Source of the DNA: Pachyseris speciosa
Lineage: Eukaryota; Cnidaria; Anthozoa; Scleractinia; Pachyseridae
Assembly: GCA_016490735.1 (NCBI GenBank)
Contig: JAEMWC010000364.1
Coordinates: forward strand, 85,001-149,000
Reading direction: 5' to 3'
DNA: 64,000 nucleotides
Below, one piece after another: positions 55,256-64,000 of the stretch. Under the pieces are notes generated by a model that was not told where the DNA came from, did no database searches, and saw only the letters and a list, made by a program, of their open reading frames with translations. Position numbers and translations under genes: made by a program. Positions within the stretch are counted from its first letter, which is position 1; each line of letters opens with the position of its first letter.

Positions 55256-55345
55256 CACATGGCCTTAACAAGAGGCGTGAATTTCGCTTCGATCGTCTTC
55301 GATCACGTAAATCACATCTTCGATTGCCGTGTTGCCAGCTTGGTT

Positions 55346-55417
55346 GTCGTGATGGTGTAGTGGTCATCACACCCGACTAGCATTCGGGGGGACGTGGGTT
55401 CAAATCCCGCTCAGGGC
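55346..55417 (+). tRNA. tRNA-like sequence, copy 1 (SINE head or pseudogene)
   Basis: 72 bases fold as a cloverleaf: acceptor GTCGTGA/TCAGGGC (one mismatch, one G-U), D arm GTGTAGTGGTCATCAC, anticodon stem CCCGA/TCGGG with loop CTAGCAT (anticodon AGC), and T arm GTGGGTTCAAATCCCGC. The same unit, with the same ~50-base 5' flank (TTCGATCACGTAAATCAC), recurs 368 bases downstream with a different anticodon, so it is more likely a duplicated tRNA-derived repeat than a dedicated tRNA-Ala gene. Confidence 0.5.
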
Positions 55418-55713
55418 AAATTTTCTTTCAAACATTTATTCAATTAAAATATGATTATTTGGGATGTACTGGGTTAGGGTTTCCCTCATATTCAGAATTT
55501 AATTAATTGAAATAGGTCTGTATCCGTAATTGGATCCTCCTTTGTCATCCGCTAAGTTGACTTCGGTCGTGTATCAGTAATGGATCCTTAGTTGGGTTTC
55601 AAATGGAGTTATAGGCTTCCCCTGTCTTGTCACCTTCAAAGTAAAATTTCCCGGGATACCACGTCTTCGATCACGTAAATCACGTCTTCGATTGCCGTGT
55701 TGCTTGCATGGTT
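55418..55713. other. Spacer between the two tRNA-like copies
   Basis: About 300 bases with no gene. The end (about 55660-55713) is the duplicated flank that also precedes copy 1. Confidence 0.4.
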
Positions 55714-55785
55714 GTCCTGATGGTGTAGTGGTCATCACACCCGACTAGTATACGGGGGGACGTGGGTTCAAATCCCGCTCAGGAC
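55714..55785 (+). tRNA. tRNA-like sequence, copy 2 (SINE head or pseudogene)
   Basis: Acceptor GTCCTGA/TCAGGAC is perfect, D arm GTGTAGTGGTCATCAC, loop CTAGTAT (anticodon AGT), T arm GTGGGTTCAAATCCCGC. The anticodon stem has one A-A mismatch. It shares 5' flank and 3' flank (AAATTTTCTTTCAAACATTTA) with copy 1. A/B box-like GTGTAGTGGTC and GGTTCAAATCC are intact, so pol III transcription is possible. Confidence 0.5.
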
Positions 55786-55915
55786 AAATTTTCTTTCAAA
55801 CATTTATATATATGAAACATTTATATATGTGATATATAGAATGATGAAAATTGAGTAACCAACGATGATGCCACTTATGAGGAGGATCCAAATCAGGATA
55901 CAAGACTTTTGGACT

Positions 55916-56580
55916 CAGGTCTTGTTTTAATACTGTGCAGACGTCTCGCCCTTCGGGCTTCTTCAGTACACGTTAAAAATTACCTGGTAAAAGCTAAGAT
56001 GGCTCCTGTGTTATTTATAAAAAATTATAAGAGAAAAGGTGTAAGAAATCGCAGCATCGTATTACGTAATATACAAATTAAAATTTGATAAGAATCTGAG
56101 TTACAAAAATGCTCATTAGGTAAACAATACGTAAAATAAAAAAGAAGAAAAGAAGGCGCTAACTCTACTCCGAAGTAGCCTTATACACCCGACACCGAGA
56201 CTAAGGATTTAAAGTTTAACAAAAGGGCCTTTGCAAATCATGCAATCAGGTAACCTTACAGGGGCGCAAACAAAATCCCAAGAAAAGCCTTTGAAATCAT
56301 GCTAGCCCGGAAAACAACAAAATCAGCAAAATCCACGCCCAGGGCCTCTAAACAATTTCACGTATTGTTTACCTAATGAGCATTTTTGTAACTCAGATTC
56401 TTATCAAATTTTAATTTGTACATATTACGTAATACGATGCTGCGATTTCTTATACCTTCTCTCTTATATAATTTTTTATAAATAACACAGGAGCCATCTT
56501 AGCTTTTACCAGGTAATTTTTAACGTGTACTGAAGAAGCCCGAAGGGCGAGACGTCTGCACAGTATTAAAACAAGACCTG
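55916..56580. mobile_element. ~665 bp inverted-repeat element with hammerhead-like ends
   Basis: Arms 55916-56134 and 56359-56580 are reverse complements with few differences, separated by ~225 bases containing Penelope-like 3' UTR words (AAAGGGCCTTTG, AGGGCCTCTAAACAAT). Each arm starts with a hammerhead-like motif, CTGAAGA-AGCCCGAAGGGC-GAGACGTC, on the minus strand at 55931-55970 and on plus at 56529-56570. It is non-coding. It looks like two Penelope terminal regions joined head to head. Confidence 0.8.
56529..56570 (+). ncRNA. Degenerate hammerhead-like motif
   Basis: CTGAAGA, stem GCCC-GAA-GGGC, then GAGAC in place of GAAAC, followed by GTCTGCACAG. The core substitution makes cleavage doubtful. 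The inverted copy at 55931-55970 is identical. Confidence 0.4.
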
Positions 56581-56779
56581 TGAGAAGTTCGTTGGAGACT
56601 CAATTTTTTCATTCTCTCTATTACGTTTCCCAAAATTTTTGCTGCCGGATTTGAACATGTTCTAGCATGATTTGGTCGATGAAATTTTGGCTGTTGTATG
56701 TTTTTAGCATGGAGATTCTTAAAACGCTTTAGTATGTTTTTGTCATCCCTTAAGTGGCGTTTTTATTACATTTTATTTT

Positions 56780-57345
56780 TGAGCACTGTTCCCGTTTTTG
56801 CTTTGGGAACGTTCCCATCTTGGGACGATTGTTCCTATTTGAAGTGGTCCTCTTAGCATCAAAAGGAACAAACTGCTGTGAAAAATAGGAACAAAGTGTT
56901 CATTTAGAGCTAAAAAGAACCTTTTGTTCCTCATTTTTAACATTGAAAGGAACGTTTTGTTCCTCAAATGAGTGACTTAGGAACAAGTGTTCCCTATGGT
57001 ATTGTTCCTCTTTTAATCATTTTGGTCCTTTTTATGCAGTTGAGGAACAATTGTTCCTATTAATGCGTTCCCTTTTGGAGTAGCTGTTCCTTTATGCTGG
57101 CGTGAGGAACTTTCGTTCCCAAATGCTTACGTTCCTTTTTCTTGTAAAGGAACGTTTGTTCCTTTCTTTCGTCGTTCCTGCTTTGAAAATTGGTTCCTTT
57201 TCGTTCACTTGAGGAACAATTGTTCCCATTAATGGTTCCGTTTTGAATGAAATGTTCCTTTTTATGGGCACGTGGAACAGTTTGTTCCTAAACATCAGTT
57301 CCTATTTGTGCACAATGGTTCCTATTTAGAAAACGGCAGTTCCTT
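56780..57345. repeat. Array of ~30 GGAAC/GTTCC half-sites
   Basis: By my count about 32 copies of GGAAC or GTTCC occur in ~570 bases, where about one is expected by chance. Many pair as palindromes with 0-6 base spacers (GGAACAATTGTTCC, GGAACGTTTGTTCC, GGAACAAGTGTTCC, GGAACTTTCGTTCC). The spacing between pairs varies, so it is not a simple tandem repeat. It ends ~360 bases upstream of the tyrosine recombinase-like gene. Possible roles are a protein-binding array or an iteron-like origin; neither is proven. Confidence 0.8.
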
Positions 57346-57707
57346 TGTGCATGTTGTTCAACAGAAACATTCTTCTCTTCTTGCCATCTATGTCAGTTTA
57401 TTGCTTTTAAAATGGTAAAACGTTTGGTGTATAGTTTTAAGCTGGAAAAAACACAGTCCATAACATATTTTAAAAAGACATTTCGAGGCGCTTATTGACT
57501 TGTCCGGACAAGGTTGAACATAATCGCACCAACGTCATATGTCACCTTAGATTTGCAAGTTTAATTACGAATAGCACACACTGCCACGCCTGAGCAAGCG
57601 GGGGCAAGTCGGGGCAAGTTGCACAAAGCAGCCATTCTTTTTATTCCGTCGCCTTTGTAGTTTGTTCACAATTTATGCAAGTGGAACAAACTGTGTGAAT
57701 CACGCAG
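57346..57707 (+). promoter_or_regulatory. 5' region of the recombinase-like gene
   Basis: The 360 bases between the half-site array and the ATG at 57708 should contain the promoter. GGGGCAAGT is repeated twice near 57.61 kb (GCGGGGGCAAGTCGGGGCAAG) and CAAGCGGGGG precedes it. No TATA box is convincing. Confidence 0.3.
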
Positions 57708-59394
57708 ATGTCAGAGATGAACAAGAAAGGCAAGGTTGACTGGTCGAAAATCGATGGCTCATCACCGAAACCGAAACGGCTTCACTTGGAAAAAGACGAA
57801 ACAGATAGCTTGTATCACTGTCCAATACAAGTGTGTGATCACGATGGATTTAAAAGTCAACGCGGTTGCAGGAAACACGTGAACACCAAGCACAGTTGGT
57901 TCTTTTTCTTTGACGAAAAGCCCGTTGCAAGTACCAAAGAACTTGCCGATGACGATAAAGCAGCGAGCGAAATCGCAAAACCACCCGCCAGAGTATTGCC
58001 ATCATTTTCGGTTTGCAGCCAAATTGGCGAATCATTCACGAAATGGTTGACTGGAAGTGGCGGTGGTTGCAAGAAAGATCGCGCAGCTCAGCAGATTGTC
58101 AAGAGGTGTTTCAAATTTCTCAAATTTTGCTGCGAAGACGAGGAGGAATTGAGTTTTGAAGTGCTGGACTTCAGCCTGTGTTCTCACAGTCTGTTATTCA
58201 AGTTTATCGATCACTTGCAGGACGAATGCAAGCTAGGACACGGTGGACGATTGGGCTACATTGATGCCATCTCTGAAATGATCGACTTCAGAAAAATAAA
58301 TGGCGCCTCTGACGCAGTTCTCCGAAACTTGTCATCGACAGAATTGTACCTGAAAAGAGCTTGCAAGACGGTGGCAAAGATGATGAGATTGCAGTGGACA
58401 CAAGATCTAGACATTGAAACTCTGGATGCTAGGGGGCACTGGGCAACCCTGGAAGAACTGTTAGAAGTGGTGACGTTTCATTTGCCTCGTTACGAAAACA
58501 CCGTGAAGACGTGCAAGACAAGTCCGGGTCAAGTCAACCCGTCGGACTTAACATTTGCCACGAAATTTGTAGCGGTGTATTTGTTCATCAAGGTGAAGGG
58601 GTCTCGCCCTATGACTTATCAGTACTTGACAGTCGACATGGTTAAGACGGCCAAGGAGAACGGGGGATTTATCGACCAGAAAAAGTTCAAGACTGCTGGC
58701 AAGTACGGATTTGACCGTTGATTCTGACCGACGCAAGCATGCAGGTGCTCGATGGCTACATCGATTTCGTAAGACCATTGCTGAAACCCCAGTGCGAGTT
58801 CGTTCTGGTGACGAGAAATGGGGCCAACACAGCAAATTGGGCGATGTCATGAGCAAACTAGTCTTTGACGCAATCGGAAAGTACATTCACCCGACGCGCT
58901 ATCGCCAAATCGTCGAAACGCAAAGCCTCAATCAGCTCACTAGCAAAGAGCAAAGGATTTTGTCGGAAGATCAGAAACACAGCTCAGCCGTCGCCAAAGT
59001 TCACTATCAAAAGCAGAGGTCGCGCGAAGTTGCTGCGAAGGCTCACGAGTGTCTGCAAAAGCTACAAGGTGCTAAAGGCTCCGAACTGGATAAGGAGGTG
59101 AATACGAGATTTCGCGATTCAACGTCAAGTTCTGCGGCACTGGCTGAAAGCGCCGAATCGAAAAGCGTGGTGCCCCCTGAGAGGAATGCCCCACCGACAA
59201 ACCCATTGCGAATCCAAAGAAGTCAGCGCAGGGCGTTGAAATTTACAGCATACGAGGACGAGTTTCTCAAGGAAGGCATTGCTAAGCACGGATTTGGACA
59301 ATGGACCTCTATTTTGAGAGATCCCGAGTACACGTTTCAAGAGGGCAGAACGGCAGACTCTCTAAAGAAAAGGGCTGGACTCAAATTTTATTAG
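57708..59394 (+). pseudogene. C2H2 finger + tyrosine recombinase-like + Myb/SANT protein, two frameshifts
   Basis: The frame from ATG 57708 has a C2H2 finger (C38-x4-C43...H57-x4-H62 in YHCPIQVCDHDGFKSQ...KHVNTKH), then a helical core-binding-like region (FTKWLTGSGGGCKK, LLFKFIDHLQDE, GRLGYIDAISEMID, TELYLKRACKTVAKMM) and LFIKVKGSRPMTYQYLTV with the first candidate catalytic Arg (R300). One-base shifts near 58.72 and 58.82 kb break the frame. The C-terminal part has IHPTRYRQIVET (H-x-x-R, ~58.89 kb) and QKHSSAVAKVHYQK, where His and Tyr are spaced exactly as in the HSS...Y tyrosine recombinase motif (Y ~59.0 kb). A Myb/SANT-like tail follows (FTAYEDEFLKEGIAKHGFGQ, WTSILRD). It resembles a Crypton-type integrase with extra DNA-binding domains. 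Confidence 0.7.
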
Positions 59395-59427
59395 CCAAAA
59401 TAAACTATAACTAAGCCTTAAACGAGA

Positions 59428-62400
59428 TCATTTTTGACTGAAAAAATACTTCGTTATAGTGTTCTGAGCCTTTCTGTGTCCGGGCTGACTGCTGGCGGGT
59501 CTCTTTCGCTTCCTAGTGGAACTCTCTCTGAGCATTGCTTCTGATAGTGCGCAGTCGTCGTTTTCGCGGAACTGTCTACAGTGGCCACTCGTAATCGGCA
59601 CGGGGGTCATGAACATTGCTTCTTCGTCACTGTTCTTTTCAGCTTCGGGGGAAGCTGGCGAAACTTCCTCTAGGGTACCTTGCGATGATTCTCCGAGATC
59701 ATGGATAGTCGGCAATGTCTGGACCAGATTGGTTACCAGATGTCTGTCTTCTTTCTTTAGCAGACCTTCAGCACAACACCATCGTCTCCTTGCTTCTAAC
59801 GCAAACTCGCACTTTATGGTGCCCAAGTTTTCATGATGGTTCTTGAGTTTGTCTTGCAGCACCTCTCTGTATGCGTCCATCGACGCCCTAGTTTCTCGAT
59901 CCAACACTGCTGAAAGGGTTAGGTTGCACTGGTATAGGTCCCTCTCGGTCGCTTGTAGCCACGGTGACTCAAACGCCTTTTTCGCTCGCTCTCTCTTGGC
60001 CACCAGTTCTTCTCGCCGAGCCTGCGCGTTGGCCACCTCCAAGTCGCGCCGTATTGGCGTAGGCAGGGGATCTGAACTATCTCTGGAAAGCAATTCCACA
60101 TGCTCCTCTGTGACGCCTCTGGACAAAAGGTTCTGCCGTCTGTCTTGATACATTCGCTCTTCAAACTCCTTCGCTGCCTGGACCTCCTTAAGCCGTGCCT
60201 GCAACATTTGAGATAATTGGCGGTAACGAAGAGACATTGGCGAACACTGCTCGAGCGCTCTCTCCAACACAGCAACCATTTCATCCTGGTCTAAAGCGAG
60301 ACGTTCTTCTTGGGTGATCTCTCGTGGGACTTCTCTGTCTTCTCTCGTGGAGTTTTCGCCACCGTTTTCTTCAGTGGTGCTTGCCAACGTATCAGCCAAC
60401 GACAAACTTCTGAGGGCGTCTTTCTCAAGCTCTGGCAGTGAACCATCGAAATTAGCCGCTTGGTCTTCGTCACTGACCCCCGTGTCGTCTGATTCATCGT
60501 CATTATTTACCTGGCGCGCCTTTTCTGCCGCCCACACCACGCAGTGCATTGGGTTTTTTCTCAACCATCCTGCAGCCTTTTTCTTTGGTTCTGGCAGGCT
60601 CTTAAATGTATAATGTCGAAGTCGTCTGTCCATGGCTGGTTGGTCTTCGGCTTGAACTGCAATTTCTGTTGGGCAGTTAGTAACATGGGGCACCGGTTGA
60701 TGAATGATTTGGCTGTCTGGTACTTTACATCGGCTGCTGTGTAGCCCCCCTGAGTCAATATCTTCCAGTCATCTATTTCCATAGTCGAGATGGATGCTTC
60801 GTCAATAAAAATGACTTCGGTGGTTTTATTGATCATTGCTTTGTTAAAAGCTCTCTGTTTCGTAAGGGTTGCAATGTTGGAGTGGTGGATGAGTCCAAGG
60901 ACTGGTTGAAAGAGACTAGTCTTCCCGCTATTGGCGTCCCCGATTAGACACGGAACTTTGTCTTTGTGACGTTTCTGATTAAAGTGTAGTAACTTTAGAA
61001 AGTCGTCGCAGAACTCACTGATGTCGCTCTCCGTTAGGCTGTTTTCTAGGATTTCCCTGAAGTACTTAGGATCTGCATTTCGTTGAGGATCGTACTTTGA
61101 GAAAGCACGTGGCGTGACCAGGCCAATTTTTTCTTCTGGAATGGGACTTTCCAAAAAGCGCCTTTCTTTAATGGACCAGCAGTGGCCAGCATTCACTTCA
61201 ATGAGGTTGTAGTCGACCCTAATTGGACGTATGACTTCGCAATCTGGATCGGCAAGAATGTCGATTACTCTTCTCATGTTCTTTAACAACCTCCCCTTGA
61301 AAGATTCGTTCGACGCAAGGCAATTTACAAATGCACTGACCTCGCATTTGTAGCCGTATGTGTACTTCGCTTCGGATTTCTTCTTGTAAATCTTGCCTCG
61401 GAACAGTGCATACTCCAATTTCTTCATGGCGATACCAATGTCGTTTATTAGGACAGTCAAATGATCTGATAGTCGTGCGTCGTCATCTACTTTTGTAGTT
61501 CCCTGGCTTTCATCGTGAAATCCCAAAACATCAATCGTTAGCTTTGCATCTAGAAGTTTGGCGATAGCTTCTTGTAGCGTGGAACTATAAAGGATTTATG
61601 AGACAACATCTAACAACGTTCTCTGTACCGCAATCGCCGTCGAATTCAAAATCACCAAACAAACACTCTATTTCTCGCTGGAAGCATTTCTCATAGGAAT
61701 CATTTACTAGCTCTTGAATCATAGGATTCTTGTGATCTTTTAAGACTTGGAACAGTTCTTTCATGGCAGTAGCTTCTTTGCCTTCGTAGCATGGTACCTA
61801 GCAAAAACAAGTAGTACCTGGTCAACTTGAGATTGTAGTAAAGTTGATATGCTCCAGTCCAATTCGTATGATAGTTTCTCGGACTACTTTTAGCCAGAAG
61901 AGCCAAAAACTTGCCTAACGCTTCGAAGATATTTCATGTAATTTCAAAAGCACTGATTTTGTTTACTGCGGTAGAACTTACGCACGGTGTTGTCAAATTT
62001 TTTTTTTATAAAATATGTATCTGGTCCTTTTTTGAGAGTTTTTATGTATATAATAAATATTGGTGTACCTGTTTTGCTGTGGTGTCCACATCACAATCCA
62101 GTAGTGCACGGTGAATGGTAAGAGGGTTAGCAGGGGCACCATTTGGGGTTGTCAATGCTATCCAGTATTCAACAGACGGACGTAATTTGTCGTTTATTAC
62201 TGTAGGGTGGTTCAAAATCCATTCTTGTGTAGAACTACTGGCAGCTTGGCTCGGGGTTAATACTTCGTCGACGTTCTCATCGCTGTCTTCACCATCGTTG
62301 TTTGATGCTTTTTTCCCTTTGCTCTTCTTGCGTCCTTGTGCACTTATTGCACTAAAGAAAAATGCGACGTTTTTAATATCTAGGCAAATTAAGAGAAAAA

Positions 62401-62691
62401 CGATCAGAATAGTCATTCAGCGACAACTTTATATCATGAACTGACAAGCTAAGACATAAGCAAGATCGTAGTTCAAAGGAAATACTCACCACTTATTGCT
62501 TTGTCACAAGTCTCTCTTTTCGAACACACGTCACCCCATGCGGTCTGTAAACCTTCTTCGCTGACTTTGCAAATACATTGTGCTCTGATAATGCTACATT
62601 TTCCCGATATTATAGGGCTTATGTAACACAGTGCTACACTTCTTATAGCCTGGCTGTTCAGTTGCCGACATGGATATCGTGTTCTGTTCAT
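59428..62691 (-). pseudogene. Superfamily 3 helicase (NS1/E1-like) with coiled coil and PIP box, broken
   Basis: Minus strand. A first exon may start at 62691 (MNRTRYPCRQLNSQ, with a Cys-rich CICKVSEE...CSKRETCDKAIS) with donor GTGAGT near 62.49 kb; a second exon (62.39-62.07 kb) is acidic/Lys-rich and ends at a GTACACC donor. The core (61526-60561) has Walker A LIGDANSGKTSLF (~60.94 kb), Walker B EVIFIDEAS and motif C CPMLLTAQ, the SF3 pattern of parvovirus NS1, papilloma E1 and virophage helicases. A frameshift near 60.65 kb leads into a 400-codon tail: Arg/Glu coiled coil, then the end QNTITKYFFSQK, matching a PIP box (Qxx[ILM]xx[FY][FY]). Other frame changes occur at 61.55-61.85 kb. It converges on the recombinase-like gene with 33 bp between stops. 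Confidence 0.72.
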
Positions 62692-63130
62692 GGTGCCACC
62701 GATTTTACCTCAAGGAGCAAGCTGAATTTATACCAAATCGACTTGTGATATCTCGGGGAATATATTTGGCAAAAGAAAACAAAGTCAATGGTAAACTGAG
62801 GAAGTGTTGATTTGAAACACAATAAACCTTTGAGAAATGCTACACGCCAACAATTTGCAGTGACCTGTTTGTTTAACTATTTTCTATATCTGTGTACTGG
62901 TCATGGTGCCACCGATTCTGCCTTCAAAGGAACAAGCTGAATTTATATCAAATCGACTTGTGATATCTCGGGGAATATATTTGGCTAAAGAAAAAAAAAA
63001 AGTTCAAGGGTAAACTGAAGAAGTGTTGATTTGAGATAAGAAATTGTACCACAATAAACCTTTGAGAATTGCTAACGAGACGCAAACAATTTGCAGTGAC
63101 TTGTTTGTTTAGCTGCTTTCTATATCTCGT
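62689..63130. repeat. 213 bp tandem duplication upstream of the SF3 gene
   Basis: CATGGTGCCACCGATT begins each copy (62689 and 62902, step 213). Both continue with AGCTGAATTTATA, ATCGACTTGTGATATCTCGG, GTGTTGATTTGA and AACCTTTGAGAA to CTATATCT. The first copy contains the candidate start codon of the SF3 gene (minus strand), so the repeats form its 5' flank. Confidence 0.88.
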
Positions 63131-63236
63131 TGTGATTTATTCAATTCTTCATTCTGAACTGTAGAAGATTCTATAACAATGGAAATAGAATACATTAACA
63201 TATGAGATATTTCCAGTTTTAACTAGAAGTTAAATA

Positions 63237-64000
63237 ATGAAAACATCTCTGTTCTCCGTGATATCCGTCAAATCTGCCCAAAATAGGGATTTCTTACAAG
63301 ACGTTGAACTTCCAGTTTGATGTGGAAGCTCGACTGTGGTCATTTTTTTCTTAAACACGGCGGTTATCACGGATTTGACGGTAACCGGTCAGTAAAGATT
63401 TATTTAATACTTCTTTTTGAATCTGTAAATATTTTTATAACAATGGAAATAGAATATATTATTATTTTAAATATTTACAGTATTAACTAGTGGAATTAAA
63501 TTAATAGAACATCTCTGTTCTCCGTGATATCCGTCAAATCTGCCCAATGTAGAGAATTCTTACAAGAGGTTGAACTTCCAGTTTGATGTGGAAGCTCGAC
63601 TGTGGTCATTTTTTTCTTAAACACGGCGGTTATCACGGATTTGACGGTAACCAGTCAGTAAAGATTTATTTAATACTTCTTTTTGAATCTGTAAATATTT
63701 TTATAACAATGGAAATAGAATATATTATTATTTTAGATATTTACAGTATTAACTAGTGGAATTAAATTAATAGAACATCTCTGTTCTCCGTGATATCCGT
63801 CAAATCTGCCCAATGTAGAGAATTCTTACAAGAGGTTGAACTTCCAGTTTGATGTGGAAGCTCGACTGTGGTCATTTTTTTCTTAAACACGGCGGTTATC
63901 ACGGATTTGATGGTAACCGGTCAGTAAAGATTTATTTAATACTTCTTTTTGAATCTGTAAATATTTTTATAACAATGGAAATAGAATATATTATTATTTT
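63237..64000. repeat. 266 bp tandem repeat, ~2.9 copies to window end
   Basis: ATCTCTGTTCTCCGTGATAT recurs at 63245, 63511 and 63777 (steps of 266). Each unit holds an inverted pair, ATCCGTCAAATC and GATTTGACGGTAAC, ~115 bases apart around TTCCAGTTTGATGTGGAAGC, and an AT-rich half. Copies 2 and 3 are almost identical. It runs off the window, so its true length is unknown. Confidence 0.92.

Noticed and set aside
56773..57295. Minus-strand frames across the GGAAC/GTTCC array
   Set aside because: Low-complexity translation of the half-site array; no domain.
56780..57345. Heat-shock element cluster
   Set aside because: HSEs need alternating NGAAN units at fixed 5-base steps. Here GGAAC/GTTCC pairs have variable spacers, so that assignment is not supported.

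Overview
This is eukaryotic, repeat-saturated, AT-rich DNA, most likely from a cnidarian and probably an anthozoan coral or relative. That placement is an inference. It rests on the mix of element families (Polinton/Maverick, Penelope-like elements with hammerhead-like motifs, DIRS/Ngaro, Gypsy, Harbinger, piggyBac-like), on short (TTATTA)n-tailed LINE stubs, and on a PAN-plus-EGF exon pair typical of cnidarian extracellular proteins. I see no bacterial operon, no CRISPR array and no rRNA. Only two exons look like ordinary host coding sequence.

Layout. 0-4.8 kb: a LINE 3' end, a Penelope scrap, a broken DIRS/Ngaro retroelement (minus strand, RT-RNaseH-recombinase order) carrying a ~205 bp MITE, and a 35 bp tandem repeat. 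4.8-17.0 kb: a 12 kb satellite built from a degenerate 9 bp unit, about 7.5 kb of which is organised as five ~1,506 bp higher-order repeats; a LINE stub interrupts it and a GGT microsatellite follows. 17.3-26.2 kb: non-autonomous elements (piggyBac-like, two MITEs, a 2.2 kb TIR element with nested insertions), a duplicated 400 bp repeat and a decayed Gypsy pol. 26.25-42.04 kb: a 15.8 kb Polinton/Maverick, near full length but mutated. It has ~540 bp TIRs, the outermost ~185 bp of which is itself an imperfect palindrome. On the plus strand it carries a double-jelly-roll type major capsid protein, packaging ATPase, integrase and several uncharacterised proteins; on the minus strand a protein-primed DNA polymerase B. 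Most of the recognised genes have frameshifts or stops. 42.2-46.4 kb: a Harbinger transposase relic, a second piggyBac-like copy and the PAN and EGF exons. 46.8-56.6 kb: Penelope-like fragments with inverted duplications of the GIY-YIG region, an intact 4.6 kb Gypsy element with nearly identical 135 bp LTRs, tRNA-like sequences, and a ~665 bp inverted repeat carrying hammerhead-like motifs.

56.8-64 kb is the part I find most novel. A gene with a C2H2 finger, a tyrosine recombinase-like core (R, HxxR, HSS...Y) and a Myb/SANT-like tail faces a superfamily 3 helicase gene tail to tail, with only ~33 bp between their stop codons. The helicase protein ends in a PCNA-binding (PIP-box-like) motif. 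The pair is flanked by an array of about 30 GGAAC/GTTCC half-sites on one side and by 213 bp and 266 bp tandem repeats on the other. I read this as a decayed mobile element combining an integrase and a replication protein, unlike a standard Crypton. Both genes carry frameshifts, so this copy is probably dead.
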